Source: Bin5 sp965232575 (GTDB lineage Bacteria; Chloroflexota; Anaerolineae; Caldilineales; Caldilineaceae). Taken from it: a stretch of 64,000 nucleotides of DNA. The stretch spans positions 620,001 to 684,000 of the forward strand of contig CBDDPZ010000009.1 in the NCBI GenBank assembly GCA_965232575.1. The letters are read 5' to 3'. The notes under the pieces are model-generated. The model did not search any database. It was not told the DNA's origin and was given only the letters and a program-made list of their open reading frames with translations. The translations under genes and the position numbers were made by a program. Of the stretch, positions 9,149 to 17,819 are shown in pieces. Positions within the stretch are counted from its first letter, which is position 1. Every line of letters starts with the position of its first letter.

Positions 9149-10048
9149 ATGAAACGAATACTGTCAATCCTGATTATAGCTATCTTTTGTACAGGCGCGT
9201 GCGTAGCGCCGGTCGCGCCGCAGGGTGCTCCATCTAGTGAGGGCGAGGGCGCATCCGAGGCAGTGGACGATCTGCTTGGAGAAATTACTGCCCGCGGCAC
9301 TATCCGGATTTCCACAGACCCAAACTATGCGCCCCAGAGCTTTCTGGATGAGAGTGGCAACTTTGTGGGATTCGACGTAGACGTAGCCAAGGAGATCGCC
9401 AGGCGCCTAGGCGTTGAAGTGGAGTTCGTCACGCCGGACTGGGACTTGATCACGGCCGGAAACTGGGGGGACCAATGGGATATGAGCGTCGGTTCGATGA
9501 CCGTCACTACGGCGCGTCAGAAGATCCTCGACTTCGCTTCTCCCCCCTATTACTACACGCCAGCGCAGTTTGCAGCGGTGGACGGCTCTGGGATCGAGAC
9601 GTTGGACGACCTTGACGGCACAACGGTCTGCGTAGGTGCTTCCACCACCTATGAGAGTTGGTTGATGGGTGATATGGAAGGACTGGGGTTGCCGGCTGCC
9701 AGCTTCTATGTTGACGGGCCGCCTGCCGATGTTTCCATCATCCCCCTCACGACCGACAACGACTGTGCACAGCAGATTCAGGCCGGCCGCCACGAGTTTC
9801 AGGCCTTCCTGACTTCGAACACAGTCGTAGAAGCGGCCATCGCTGAAGGCGTTCCGGTCTACAAAGTTGGGATACCGGTCTTCTCGGAGAATCTTGCGGT
9901 GGCATTCGACAAAAACGCGTCCAAGGACGTATCCAGTTTGGTTGGAAAAGTTAGCGGGATCATCGCTGATATGCATGACGACGGCACGCTGAGCAGCTTG
10001 TCGATGGAATGGTTTGGAGAGGATCTGACAACTGATCCGACCAAATAG
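9149..10048 (+). CDS. Amino-acid ABC transporter substrate-binding lipoprotein
   Basis: Family 3 periplasmic-type solute-binding protein for polar amino acids. The signal peptide ends at Cys18 (FCTGAC), so it should be a lipoprotein. The family hallmarks are GTIRISTDPNYAPQSF, NFVGFDVDVAKEIARRLGVEVEFV, the GSMTVTTARQKILDFASPPYY segment and TTVCVGASTTYESWL. A strong GGGGAGGA lies just before the ATG. It is followed 90 bases later by the cognate permease. No ATPase gene follows, so the pair may borrow the ATPase at 31232 or one elsewhere. Confidence 0.9.
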   Translation: MKRILSILIIAIFCTGACVAPVAPQGAPSSEGEGASEAVDDLLGEITARGTIRISTDPNYAPQSFLDESGNFVGFDVDVAKEIARRLGVEVEFVTPDWDLITAGNWGDQWDMSVGSMTVTTARQKILDFASPPYYYTPAQFAAVDGSGIETLDDLDGTTVCVGASTTYESWLMGDMEGLGLPAASFYVDGPPADVSIIPLTTDNDCAQQIQAGRHEFQAFLTSNTVVEAAIAEGVPVYKVGIPVFSENLAVAFDKNASKDVSSLVGKVSGIIADMHDDGTLSSLSMEWFGEDLTTDPTK

Positions 10049-10138
10049 GCGAGAGCAGACCAAGAGTTAGAACTGCGGCCCTGAGGCAGCCTTTGCCAGG
10101 CAGAGACGCGGGCGCAGTCGTTCATCACGGAAATCGAA

Positions 10139-10993
10139 ATGTCGGCTGCGCCTACAGAAGACCGGTTTGCAGTACAGGCTGAGCAGATACTGGCGTCACA
10201 GCGACGTGACGCCCGCCGCTTTGCCGTGGGCGTGCGCGTTTCGTACGCGCTCTTGTTGCTGGCCCTTGCATACGCGTTCAGTGGGTCCCAGTTTACAGTC
10301 GGCGGTCTGAAGTTCACGACAATTTCACTGGACTGGATCTTCATTCGCAGCCACTGGTTCTTTATCTTCAACGGTGTCTGGCTGACAATTCTCCTTTCGG
10401 CTCTGTCAATCCTTTTGGCGACCGTACTCTCGCTCTTGGGCGCCTTGGGACGCCTGTCGAAATCACCCCCTGCCTACGCGCTGGCGACCTTTTATATTTC
10501 CCTGATTAGAGGCACGCCCCTGCTCCTGCAGGTCGTCTTCTTTTTCCTGGCTTTGCCGCAGTTGGGCATTCGGTTGTCAGGCTTATCGGCCGGCGTGCTG
10601 GCTTTGGGTCTGAATTACGGCGCCTATATGACGGAGATCATGCGGGCAGGCATCCAATCGGTAGACGCCGGCCAGCGGGAAGCTGCCGAGTCAATGGGCA
10701 TGACCCAGTTTCAAATCATGCGCTTTATTGTACTGCCGCAGGCTCTACGCTTGGTCATCCCGTCCATCGGCAACCAGTTCATCGCCATGCTGAAGGACAC
10801 TTCCCTTATCTCGGTGACGGGATTCGTATGGGAGCTCTTGTGGAGAGCACAGAAGCAGGGTAGGGCCAATTTTCGCAGTCTGGAAGCCCTGCTAATCGCT
10901 GCGGTCTTCTATTGGATCATTACCATAATTTTCTCTGCATTTCAGGCGCAGATCGAGTTACGCCTCTCAAGAGGATATCGGTCGGCTCTGTAA
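10139..10993 (+). CDS. Polar amino-acid ABC transporter permease
   Basis: Inner-membrane permease of the His/Glu/Gln/Arg family. It has an unusual N-terminal extension of about 70 residues before the first transport helix. The core carries several hydrophobic spans and the EAA loop as GQREAAESMGMTQFQIMRFIVLPQALR near residue 180, the contact for the ATPase. SLIRGTPLLLQVVFFFLALP is typical of the HisM/GlnP subfamily. It follows the binding protein at 9149 in a likely two-gene operon. A single permease of this type usually acts as a homodimer. Confidence 0.9.
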   Translation: MSAAPTEDRFAVQAEQILASQRRDARRFAVGVRVSYALLLLALAYAFSGSQFTVGGLKFTTISLDWIFIRSHWFFIFNGVWLTILLSALSILLATVLSLLGALGRLSKSPPAYALATFYISLIRGTPLLLQVVFFFLALPQLGIRLSGLSAGVLALGLNYGAYMTEIMRAGIQSVDAGQREAAESMGMTQFQIMRFIVLPQALRLVIPSIGNQFIAMLKDTSLISVTGFVWELLWRAQKQGRANFRSLEALLIAAVFYWIITIIFSAFQAQIELRLSRGYRSAL

Positions 10994-11116
10994 AAAGGGG
11001 CCTTGGCGGACTGATAGGCCAGCCAGGCGCGCAATGCACACCTTGGAGATGTCACCGTTCCAAACCGGATTGGCAGTTCAGGGCGCGATTCCTCATTTAG
11101 ATGGAGAAAGGATTCC

Positions 11117-11899
11117 ATGACACCTAAATTCAGCATCTGCTCCTATAGTTTCCGCCGTTCGTTCGAGAGCGGATTGATGGACTATCGCGGCTACGTTGAA
11201 TTCAACCAGCGCCACGGCTTTTCACAGTTGGACCCGTGGATGAAACACGTAGAGCCGGCCCTGGACGATAGGAGATGGCTGGCTGATGCCACGAGAATGG
11301 CGGAGGACGCGGGTCTGCCTTATGGCTGCATTGCGGTGGACGGCGGCCACATCTATGAGAAAACTGCGGCCGAACGTTCAGAGCGCCGAGAGATGGCCTA
11401 TCGCTGGCTGGACGTTGCAGAATCTCTAAGCGCTTCGCAGATGCGCATTGATACAGGCGGGCCGGAGGAGTTGACTGAGGAGATTTTCGAGATTATCGTG
11501 GACGGTTACAACGACCTCATACCAAGGGCAAAGGCAGCGGGCGTGGAGATCGTGGTGGAGAACCACTGGGGGCCGACCAAGTATCCGGAAAACACAGTGC
11601 GCCTGCTTGAGGAAATTGACGGACTTGGGTTGCTGTTCGACACGAATAACTGGGCCGAGGGAACGAAGGAAAAAGCCTGGCAGATGTGCGCACGTTACGC
11701 TCGTCTCACTCATTTCAAGACATTCTCTTTCGACAGCCAAGGCAATGATCCGTCGGTCGACCTGCAGAAGGCGCTTACAATTCTGCAAAAGAGCGGCTAC
11801 AACGGGGTCTGGGGGATTGAATCTACACCCGAAGACGGCGACGAGATGGGAGCGGCGCTAAAGACAAGAGATTTGATTCGCCGTGCGCTGGGCAAGTAA
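11117..11899 (+). CDS. Sugar phosphate isomerase/epimerase-like TIM barrel
   Basis: A 260-residue AP-endonuclease-2/xylose-isomerase-like TIM barrel. Likely metal-site segments are VVENHWGPTKYPE, LLFDTNNWAEG, ARLTHFKTFSF and the C-terminal GVWGIESTPEDGD. The substrate is not evident. The ATG has AAAGGA 5 bases upstream. It is followed 99 bases later by a Gfo/Idh/MocA dehydrogenase, a pairing common in inositol, keto-sugar and other polyol pathways, so the two probably process one sugar derivative. Confidence 0.85.
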   Translation: MTPKFSICSYSFRRSFESGLMDYRGYVEFNQRHGFSQLDPWMKHVEPALDDRRWLADATRMAEDAGLPYGCIAVDGGHIYEKTAAERSERREMAYRWLDVAESLSASQMRIDTGGPEELTEEIFEIIVDGYNDLIPRAKAAGVEIVVENHWGPTKYPENTVRLLEEIDGLGLLFDTNNWAEGTKEKAWQMCARYARLTHFKTFSFDSQGNDPSVDLQKALTILQKSGYNGVWGIESTPEDGDEMGAALKTRDLIRRALGK

Positions 11900-11998
11900 G
11901 GATCGGTCGCCTGTGGACCCTGAATGTCTCGCACCTGCAGACAACTACGCGAACTCTACCAATCTACGAACTTTCATCCTAAGAAAGAGTATCTGACG

Positions 11999-13105
11999 AT
12001 GACAGATGAGAAGACTCGAATCGGAATTATCGGCGTCGGCCAGATAGGCAAGGGCCACGTCCGCAAGTATATGGCCATGCCGCACGTGGAGATCGTGGCC
12101 ATTGCCGACATTAACGAGGCCGAGGCACAGAGGGTGGCGGCAGAAAACGGCATCGCTGACGTATACACTGATTTCCGGCAGTTGCTCGCTCGCGAGGACA
12201 TCAGAGCAGTCGACGTCTGCCTGCACAACAACTATCACATGCCAGCGACGGTCGCTGCCCTGGAGGCGGGCAAGCATGTATTTTGCGAAAAACCGATGGC
12301 AGGCGCTTACATCGATGCCGAAAAGATGCTGGCGACCGCCGGTAAATGCGGCAGAATGCTCAGCATTCAGAACCGGGAATACTTCACTAATGAGACTAAG
12401 GCGGCCAAGTCGCTGATTGACGCCGGTCGTCTGGGAAAGCTGTACCACGCCCGCTCAACCGGCTATCGGCGGCGGGGCCGGCCCTTTGTTGACGGATACG
12501 GCTCCCCTTTGTTCGTGAACAAAGAGACTGCCAGTGGCGGCGCCCTCTACGACATGGGCGTCTATCACATTTCGACGGTGCTCTACCTTCTGGGAAACCC
12601 GGACGTGTTACGCATTTCTGGCAAGACGTACCAGGAGATTGCGATGGACGCGGCGCGGAGAGAGCGTAGCAGCTACAACGTGGAGGAGTTGGGCCTGGGG
12701 TTTGTACGCATGGCGGACAACATTACGTTAGACATCATTGAAGCCTGGGCCATTCATTTGGACGCCTTTGAGGGTTCATACGTGGTCGGCAGCGAAGGCG
12801 GCGTGCGTCTCGATCCGTTCGGCTATTTCCACAGCGCCGGCGATCTGGACCTGGATTCCACCGCCAACCTGCAGATGTTCGACTTCCGTCTGCACAATGT
12901 ACGCGGACAGGGCGATGTGTACGACAGCGAACAGGAGCACTGGATCGCCGCGGTGGAAGGCAGAGTTGAGCTATTGCCGACGGCTGAGATCGCGTTGAAC
13001 TGCATGCTGATTTCGGAAGGAATTTACCTCTCCAACCAGTTGGGCAGGGAAGTGAGCGCCGAAGAAGTGCGGGAGGCCTCGGTCTCGACGGCGGTCGCCA
13101 TCTGA
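11999..13105 (+). CDS. Gfo/Idh/MocA family oxidoreductase
   Basis: NAD(P)-dependent sugar or polyol dehydrogenase. The Rossmann fold begins TRIGIIGVGQIGKGHVRKY, and the second half carries the family lysine in HVFCEKPMAG near residue 98. The C-terminal alpha/beta domain includes YDMGVYHISTVLYLLGNP. The frame opens 25 codons earlier, at 11924, but only the ATG at 11999 gives a normal N terminus right at the dinucleotide fold, with AGAAAGAG upstream; this gives 368 residues. It probably acts with the isomerase before it and ends at a strong hairpin. Confidence 0.9.
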   Translation: MTDEKTRIGIIGVGQIGKGHVRKYMAMPHVEIVAIADINEAEAQRVAAENGIADVYTDFRQLLAREDIRAVDVCLHNNYHMPATVAALEAGKHVFCEKPMAGAYIDAEKMLATAGKCGRMLSIQNREYFTNETKAAKSLIDAGRLGKLYHARSTGYRRRGRPFVDGYGSPLFVNKETASGGALYDMGVYHISTVLYLLGNPDVLRISGKTYQEIAMDAARRERSSYNVEELGLGFVRMADNITLDIIEAWAIHLDAFEGSYVVGSEGGVRLDPFGYFHSAGDLDLDSTANLQMFDFRLHNVRGQGDVYDSEQEHWIAAVEGRVELLPTAEIALNCMLISEGIYLSNQLGREVSAEEVREASVSTAVAI

Positions 13106-13142
13106 CAATGTAGCCGAAGCCTATCAGTCTTCGAAAGACCAA

Positions 13143-13186
13143 AAAGGGCGCCAAGGAGCCACACTTTCCAAACCTTGGCGCCCTTT
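13143..13186. terminator. Bidirectional hairpin terminator
   Basis: Perfect 14-base inverted repeat AAAGGGCGCCAAGG / CCTTGGCGCCCTTT with a 16-base loop. It lies between the convergent oxidoreductase and cupin genes. Read on the minus strand it is followed by TTTTT; on the plus strand the arm itself ends in TTT. It probably stops both transcripts. Confidence 0.85.
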
Positions 13187-13222
13187 GCAGTTCCAGCAGG
13201 CTTGTCAAAGAGACAGGACTCT

Positions 13223-13954
13223 TTACATAGCTTGGCAGCGGATGAGACGGGCCGTTTCCTCTCGGTTGTTGCGGACGGTCTGGGCCTCGCCAGAAGGAAT
13301 GAAGGCGCCTTCGTGACGAGATGCGCGCAACGTTTCTCCTCCTGCTGTGATGGACACCTCGCCGCTCCAGACAAACCAGACGGCTTCCTTGTCGTCGGAC
13401 GCGGGCGTCTCCACATGTCCTCCCCGTTCCAGTTCAAAATAGTCGAGCCGCATTTCCGGCGTCCCCGTGGCAGGGGAGGCCGGAGCCCAAATTCTAGTTT
13501 CCCCTTCTTTGGAAGCTTCTCCAGAGGCAAGTTGGTCGATTCGCACGGTTGTCTGATGGTTGTCAGGCGGGCGCGGCGTCGTGCCTGTCTTGGAGGGGTC
13601 TCGCTCCCCTCGGTACAGGGCCTGATCGGGCGGCGCCTGGAAGCTGATCAGGGTCGCCTCAGCGCCGCTGGTATTGATCGTGCCGTGTACTTCGGGGGAA
13701 GGCACGTAGGCAAACTGGCCCGACGAAATCGGCGTGTAGGCATCCCCCTGCCGCACTGAGACTCCTCCCTCAAGCACAATGAAGATGTCAGCAGAATCTT
13801 CGTGAAAGTGTTGTGGGAACTCTTCGCCCGCCTGAAAAATCGAATAGTTCAGAGTAATGTCTCGCGCGCCCGTAGACGGCCCAACGAGGTTACGGGAATC
13901 GCCTTTGCCCATTTTGAAGGCAGCGGCCTTGCTGGCGGAGAGAAGGGTTGCCAT
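13223..13954 (-). CDS. Double-cupin protein
   Basis: A 243-residue protein with two cupin barrels. The N-terminal one shows EEFPQHFHEDSADIFIVLEG and VHGTINTSG, which are the usual His/Glu metal-site pattern. The C-terminal one shows YFELERGGHVETPASDDKEAVWFVWSGE with a less complete metal site. Such bicupins include dioxygenases, sugar isomerases and storage or sensing proteins, and the exact role cannot be read here. It is monocistronic or heads the minus-strand direction, and it converges on the Gfo/Idh gene with a shared terminator. Confidence 0.75.
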   Translation of the reverse strand: MATLLSASKAAAFKMGKGDSRNLVGPSTGARDITLNYSIFQAGEEFPQHFHEDSADIFIVLEGGVSVRQGDAYTPISSGQFAYVPSPEVHGTINTSGAEATLISFQAPPDQALYRGERDPSKTGTTPRPPDNHQTTVRIDQLASGEASKEGETRIWAPASPATGTPEMRLDYFELERGGHVETPASDDKEAVWFVWSGEVSITAGGETLRASRHEGAFIPSGEAQTVRNNREETARLIRCQAM

Positions 13955-14109
13955 TTATAGGTCTCCTGCTGTACCTGTGTGTCACGGACCGGTGGAGGCG
14001 ATCATTGAGACATAAGAATGGTGCGGCGGGACGGCACGAGAATTCGAAAGGCATTACGTGGCTCCGCGTCACTTCCATGCCTCAGTTGGCGGAACCCTTT
14101 ACACCTTCC

Positions 14110-15000
14110 CTAGACACCGTAATGCGAGCCGTCGCTCAGATTGTTGGCGGCGCGCACAGGCCGGAACAGAGTTCGGCGCAGGGGCGGCATCGAGGCGACG
14201 AGCTCAGGATCCGGGTCCCAGTCGTGCCACTTGCTGTCCACCGTGTTATAGCAGCTGAAGATTGCAACGCGCTCGTGATCGCGATTGGTCCATGGACGCG
14301 CGCTGTGGGTCAGCGATTCGGTGAAGAACAGTACCGAGCCGGCTGGACAGGTGTATTCGTCCCAGATCGGCGAATACTGGTCGTGGATCGAGTCGGGCGC
14401 GGGGTAGGCAGCCTTGTGGCTTCCGGTGACCAGGAGCGTGCCATCGCCTTCGCAGACCGGATTCAACTCCCAAACGACGCGAGTGAGGCCGGCGTGCGAC
14501 TTGCCGGGAACGCTATGGTAAAAGTGCGTGTCACCGGGAAAGCGGAAGAAGCCGCTGCCATTGTGCGGCCCAAACTGACCATCCCCTGCTTTGCGGTAGA
14601 ACAGGCTACACGACTCCATGCGGAATCCGTAGCAGTCTTGACGCGAAAGAGGCGGGAAGGCGACGAATTCGTTCATGAAGCCGACGACAACGGGGTGGTC
14701 GGAGAGCTTTGTCAGCGGCCCCCCCAGAGGCGAGCGCTCGTGTTCGGGGATCGATTCCGGGTCGTGCTGAAGCTGCAGGCCAAAGTCACGCATCTCCCTG
14801 GCTTCCTCTTCGGTCAAGACGCCGGGGATGAGGAGCCAGCCATTCTTGTCAAAGCAGTACTTCTGTTCCGGGGTGAGGTCTACGACGGGCAGGCCGTCTG
14901 CGTTGACCGTGGGAAAATCCTGAGCGCTCATATCGAGCTGTTGCCCGAGACTATGAGCAAAGACGTAGGGTGTATTGTCGGCAAGCTGTTGATTGGGCAT
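14110..15000 (-). CDS. PhyH-family protein with HxG in place of HxD
   Basis: 296-residue member of the Fe(II)/2-oxoglutarate phytanoyl-CoA dioxygenase superfamily. The jelly-roll core and the family GDGTLLVTGSHKAAYP segment are clear, and a distal His lies in SLTHSARPW (His232). The place where family members normally have His-x-Asp reads FGPHNGSG (His146-Asn-Gly148), so the carboxylate iron ligand seems absent. A planctomycete-like subfamily with an HGG motif looks similar, from memory. It could be a hydroxylase with another ligand, a halogenase-like enzyme or a non-enzymatic relative. It stands alone on the minus strand. Confidence 0.8.
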   Translation of the reverse strand: MPNQQLADNTPYVFAHSLGQQLDMSAQDFPTVNADGLPVVDLTPEQKYCFDKNGWLLIPGVLTEEEAREMRDFGLQLQHDPESIPEHERSPLGGPLTKLSDHPVVVGFMNEFVAFPPLSRQDCYGFRMESCSLFYRKAGDGQFGPHNGSGFFRFPGDTHFYHSVPGKSHAGLTRVVWELNPVCEGDGTLLVTGSHKAAYPAPDSIHDQYSPIWDEYTCPAGSVLFFTESLTHSARPWTNRDHERVAIFSCYNTVDSKWHDWDPDPELVASMPPLRRTLFRPVRAANNLSDGSHYGV

Positions 15001-15340
15001 TGGAGCTTAAGTCCTTTCGGTGGGCCGGGTGGCCAGTTCCTTCGTCGTAAGGCTGACCATGTTTTCCGCATGCATACTGATGGAATCATACATCAAGATG
15101 GATCAATGCTAAAGCGCGCCCATTTGCTCTTGAAGGGAGCAGGATTCACTGGAATCCTGTTGTTTTCAGGACGTTTGACGCTTTCCATCGCTAGATGATA
15201 CACTCTCACGCAATCGCGAACCCCGAGGATTGACCTGGAAGCAGTCAGTTGGTGTATGACTCTCTGCCCGTCCAGAGTTAGAAATTCTCCATTATCTCTA
15301 TTGTCTGGTACTGCCAACCACCTTATGAGGAGAAATCGTG
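15001..15340 (+). promoter_or_regulatory. Intergenic control region: palindrome plus promoter
   Basis: This 340-base gap between divergent genes contains no credible coding frame. A palindrome CAGGATTC-actg-GAATCCTG lies at 15140-15159, followed by TTGTTTT; it could be an operator or a weak terminator. At 15175-15204 TTGACG and TACACT are 18 bases apart, a plausible sigma70 promoter for the sugar importer. The palindrome sits just upstream of the -35 box, so an activator or repressor site is possible. Confidence 0.45.
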
Positions 15341-16696
15341 ATGACGAAAACTACGCGTAGAGACTTCCTGCAAAAGGCCGGTCTTGTCACTGCAGGCGGA
15401 ATGCTGGCAGCCTGTGCTGCCCCTGTGGCGCCGGCGACAGAAGGGGAAGCAGCGCCGTCTCAAGAGATGCTGGAACTGCGTGTCGGCTCGATCGCCGGCA
15501 TCGTTACTGAAGGCTTGCAGGCGCAGGCGGACCTGTACATGGAGGAGAACCCCAATATTTCGGTGACGATTGACGTGCTTGCAGATGAGCAATACCAGCA
15601 GGCGTTCCTGCTCTTTTCCAGCGAGGACACGCCCGACGTCTCGTGGTTTCAGTGCGTGCCGGCCAATCGTTTCAACGACATGGTGACCAGTCAGATCCTT
15701 GTCCCGTTTGATGACCTGTACGAGCAAGAAGGCTGGTTCGACGCATATCCTGAAGGTATAATTGACTTCCAGCGTCAGCCGGACGGTCACTTTTACTCGG
15801 CTACAAGTTCGGTCGTATGGACCCCGTATACCTACTACAATAAGGAGATCTTCGACGAAATCGGCGCATCTCCGCCGGAAACCTGGGATGACCTGTATGA
15901 AATGTCGGCAGAATTCCGGGCGGCCGGATACCAGCCGCTGGCCGTCGACTACAACATGGGCATCCAGAGCCACTTCAGTGACGGCATGCAGCTGCGATCG
16001 TGGAGCCGGGACCAGTACAACTGCATGCCGATTCTGTGGAGGGGGGACCGGCCGACGACGTGCAACGAGTACAGCTGGACGGACCCGGACTCGGTGCGGA
16101 TCTACGAGTACATTCAGGCGATGGTCGACAACGGGGTCTTCGTCGACGGCGTGACGGGACTGACGGACTATCAGAACGGCAGGTCGTTGTTCACGACGGG
16201 CAAGACAGCGATGTGGCAGACCGGATCGTGGGATGGCGGCAGCGCCGGACTCACGCGTGACGTCGAGTTCGAAGTGGGGTACTTCTACTATCCTGAGATC
16301 AGGCCGGAACGGACCGGTAAGGTTGGGGCCTGGGTTCCCGACGGGCTGATCGTTCCGAAGTCGGGCAGTAACATTGACGCCGCGCTGGAGTTCGTCGCGT
16401 GGGCCTACCGTCTGCCGCAGGCTTCGCTGTATGCGCAGACGGCCGGGATCCCCCATGGCCGCGCGGACATTCCTCCTGAAGTGTACGCCGAGATCCTTAG
16501 CGAGATGCAGCTAGCTTTCCTGGAAGACAACAACAAGTACGGGACACCGGCTTTGTTCGAAGCATCGAGCAGCCAGCCGTACCAGCAGGCGACGGTCAAG
16601 TCGGTGGACCAGATGATGGCGGGCGGGCTGACACCTGAAGAGGCCGGGGCCTGGCTGCAGGAAAAGACCGAGGAGATTCAGGCCGAACAAAGCTAG
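15341..16696 (+). CDS. CUT1-type sugar ABC transporter binding lipoprotein
   Basis: Family 1 extracellular solute-binding protein. The N terminus has a Tat signal TTRRDFLQKAG and a lipobox LAAC with Cys25, so it is exported folded and lipid-anchored. The mature part has the pattern of sugar-binding proteins: DVSWFQCVPANRFNDM, VWTPYTYYNKEIFDEIG, GKTAMWQTGSWDG. AGGAG lies 8 bases before the ATG at 15341; a GTG three bases earlier is too close to it. Two permeases follow and a hairpin separates them from this gene. The sugar is unknown. Confidence 0.92.
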   Translation: MTKTTRRDFLQKAGLVTAGGMLAACAAPVAPATEGEAAPSQEMLELRVGSIAGIVTEGLQAQADLYMEENPNISVTIDVLADEQYQQAFLLFSSEDTPDVSWFQCVPANRFNDMVTSQILVPFDDLYEQEGWFDAYPEGIIDFQRQPDGHFYSATSSVVWTPYTYYNKEIFDEIGASPPETWDDLYEMSAEFRAAGYQPLAVDYNMGIQSHFSDGMQLRSWSRDQYNCMPILWRGDRPTTCNEYSWTDPDSVRIYEYIQAMVDNGVFVDGVTGLTDYQNGRSLFTTGKTAMWQTGSWDGGSAGLTRDVEFEVGYFYYPEIRPERTGKVGAWVPDGLIVPKSGSNIDAALEFVAWAYRLPQASLYAQTAGIPHGRADIPPEVYAEILSEMQLAFLEDNNKYGTPALFEASSSQPYQQATVKSVDQMMAGGLTPEEAGAWLQEKTEEIQAEQS

Positions 16697-16745
16697 ACGG
16701 CGACGGATTCGGGAAAACAGGATTGAAATGTAAGGGCAACTCATG

Positions 16746-16775
16746 CAGGGAGGTTCGAAAGGGCCTCCCTGTTTT
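16746..16775 (+). terminator. Hairpin between binding protein and permease genes
   Basis: CAGGGAGG pairs with CCTCCCTG across a 10-base loop and is followed by TTTT. Lying between the binding-protein stop and the first permease, it is probably a leaky terminator or mRNA 3'-end stabiliser that yields more binding protein than permease. Confidence 0.6.
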
Positions 16776-16792
16776 GGTATGGAGGTGCAGAG

Positions 16793-17725
16793 TTGGCAAC
16801 GGTGAATTCAAGGCAAGCAGTAGGGACAGCAGGCGGCAACAGGTTCATGCGCAACTTCAGGAACGCGCTGCCGTGGTATCTGTTCATAGCCCCGGCTTCG
16901 CTGATGCTGCTGGCGCTGATGGCCTATCCGCTGTTCGACACGTTGCGGCTGTCGCTCTTCAAATGGGGCGGGCTGGGGCCGCAGACATTCATTGGGATGA
17001 GGAATTTCTCCAAGCTCTTCGGCGACGAGATTTTCTGGCGCGCGCTGAGCAACAGCTTCATCTTCGCCATTGTCGTTCCCTTTTTCACGGTGTCGATCGG
17101 TCTGTTTCTTGGGGTGGCGATCAGCCGCCGCATGAAAGGGTGGCAAGTCTATCGCATCGCCTTCTTCATTCCGGTGATGATGTCGGGCGTGGTGGTGGCG
17201 ACGCTGTGGGCGAACATGTTTGAGTTCAACCACGGCCTGTTCAACACCGTGCTGCGCGGCATCGGGCTCGACGGCCTGGCTCAGAACTGGCTGGGCGACC
17301 GCAACGTGGCTTTAATGAGTGTCATGCTGGTACCGATCTGGCAGTCGGTGGGCTTTCCCATGATCGTGTTGCTGGCGGCGATCGAGGGCATTCCGCAGGA
17401 TATGCACGACGCCGCCACCATGGACGGGGTAAACGAGTGGCAACGCATCTGGGGCCTCATCGTGCCGTTGATAAAACCTGTGCTGGCGTCGATCACAATG
17501 CTCTCGATTATCGGCGCAATGAAGGTTTTCGATCTTGTGCTCGTGATGACAAAGGGCGGGCCCGCGTTCAGTACGCAGGTACTGGGCTATTATCTGTTCG
17601 AGACGGCCTTTCGTTCGGGCAATTTCGGCTACGGTTCAGCGATTGCCGTAGTGATGTTCGTCGTCGTCTTCGCCGTCGCCTACGGTTATGTACGGGGCGT
17701 ACGAATCGAAAGTGTTGAGTATTGA
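16793..17725 (+). CDS. Sugar ABC transporter permease, MalF-like
   Basis: 310-residue inner-membrane permease of the CUT1 family with about six hydrophobic spans. The EAA loop appears as MHDAATMDGVNEWQRIWGLIVPLIKP near residue 205. The start is a TTG preceded by GGAGG; it gives a hydrophilic N terminus before the first span NALPWYLFIAPASLMLLALM. It forms the heterodimeric channel with the next gene. No ATPase gene is nearby, so a shared MsmK/UgpC-type ATPase encoded elsewhere is likely. Confidence 0.9.
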   Translation: MATVNSRQAVGTAGGNRFMRNFRNALPWYLFIAPASLMLLALMAYPLFDTLRLSLFKWGGLGPQTFIGMRNFSKLFGDEIFWRALSNSFIFAIVVPFFTVSIGLFLGVAISRRMKGWQVYRIAFFIPVMMSGVVVATLWANMFEFNHGLFNTVLRGIGLDGLAQNWLGDRNVALMSVMLVPIWQSVGFPMIVLLAAIEGIPQDMHDAATMDGVNEWQRIWGLIVPLIKPVLASITMLSIIGAMKVFDLVLVMTKGGPAFSTQVLGYYLFETAFRSGNFGYGSAIAVVMFVVVFAVAYGYVRGVRIESVEY

Positions 17726-17819
17726 TCGGCAGGTGACAGCCGAGGGTCAGGCGTTGAAAGCTGGCGAATGCAGACAGAACAGTAAGTCAGGGACAGGTGA
17801 TCTTAAGGGGTAGATATAA

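Noticed and set aside
13948..15198. 416-codon frame opposite the PhyH gene
   Set aside because: Antisense shadow; the minus-strand product has the PhyH core.
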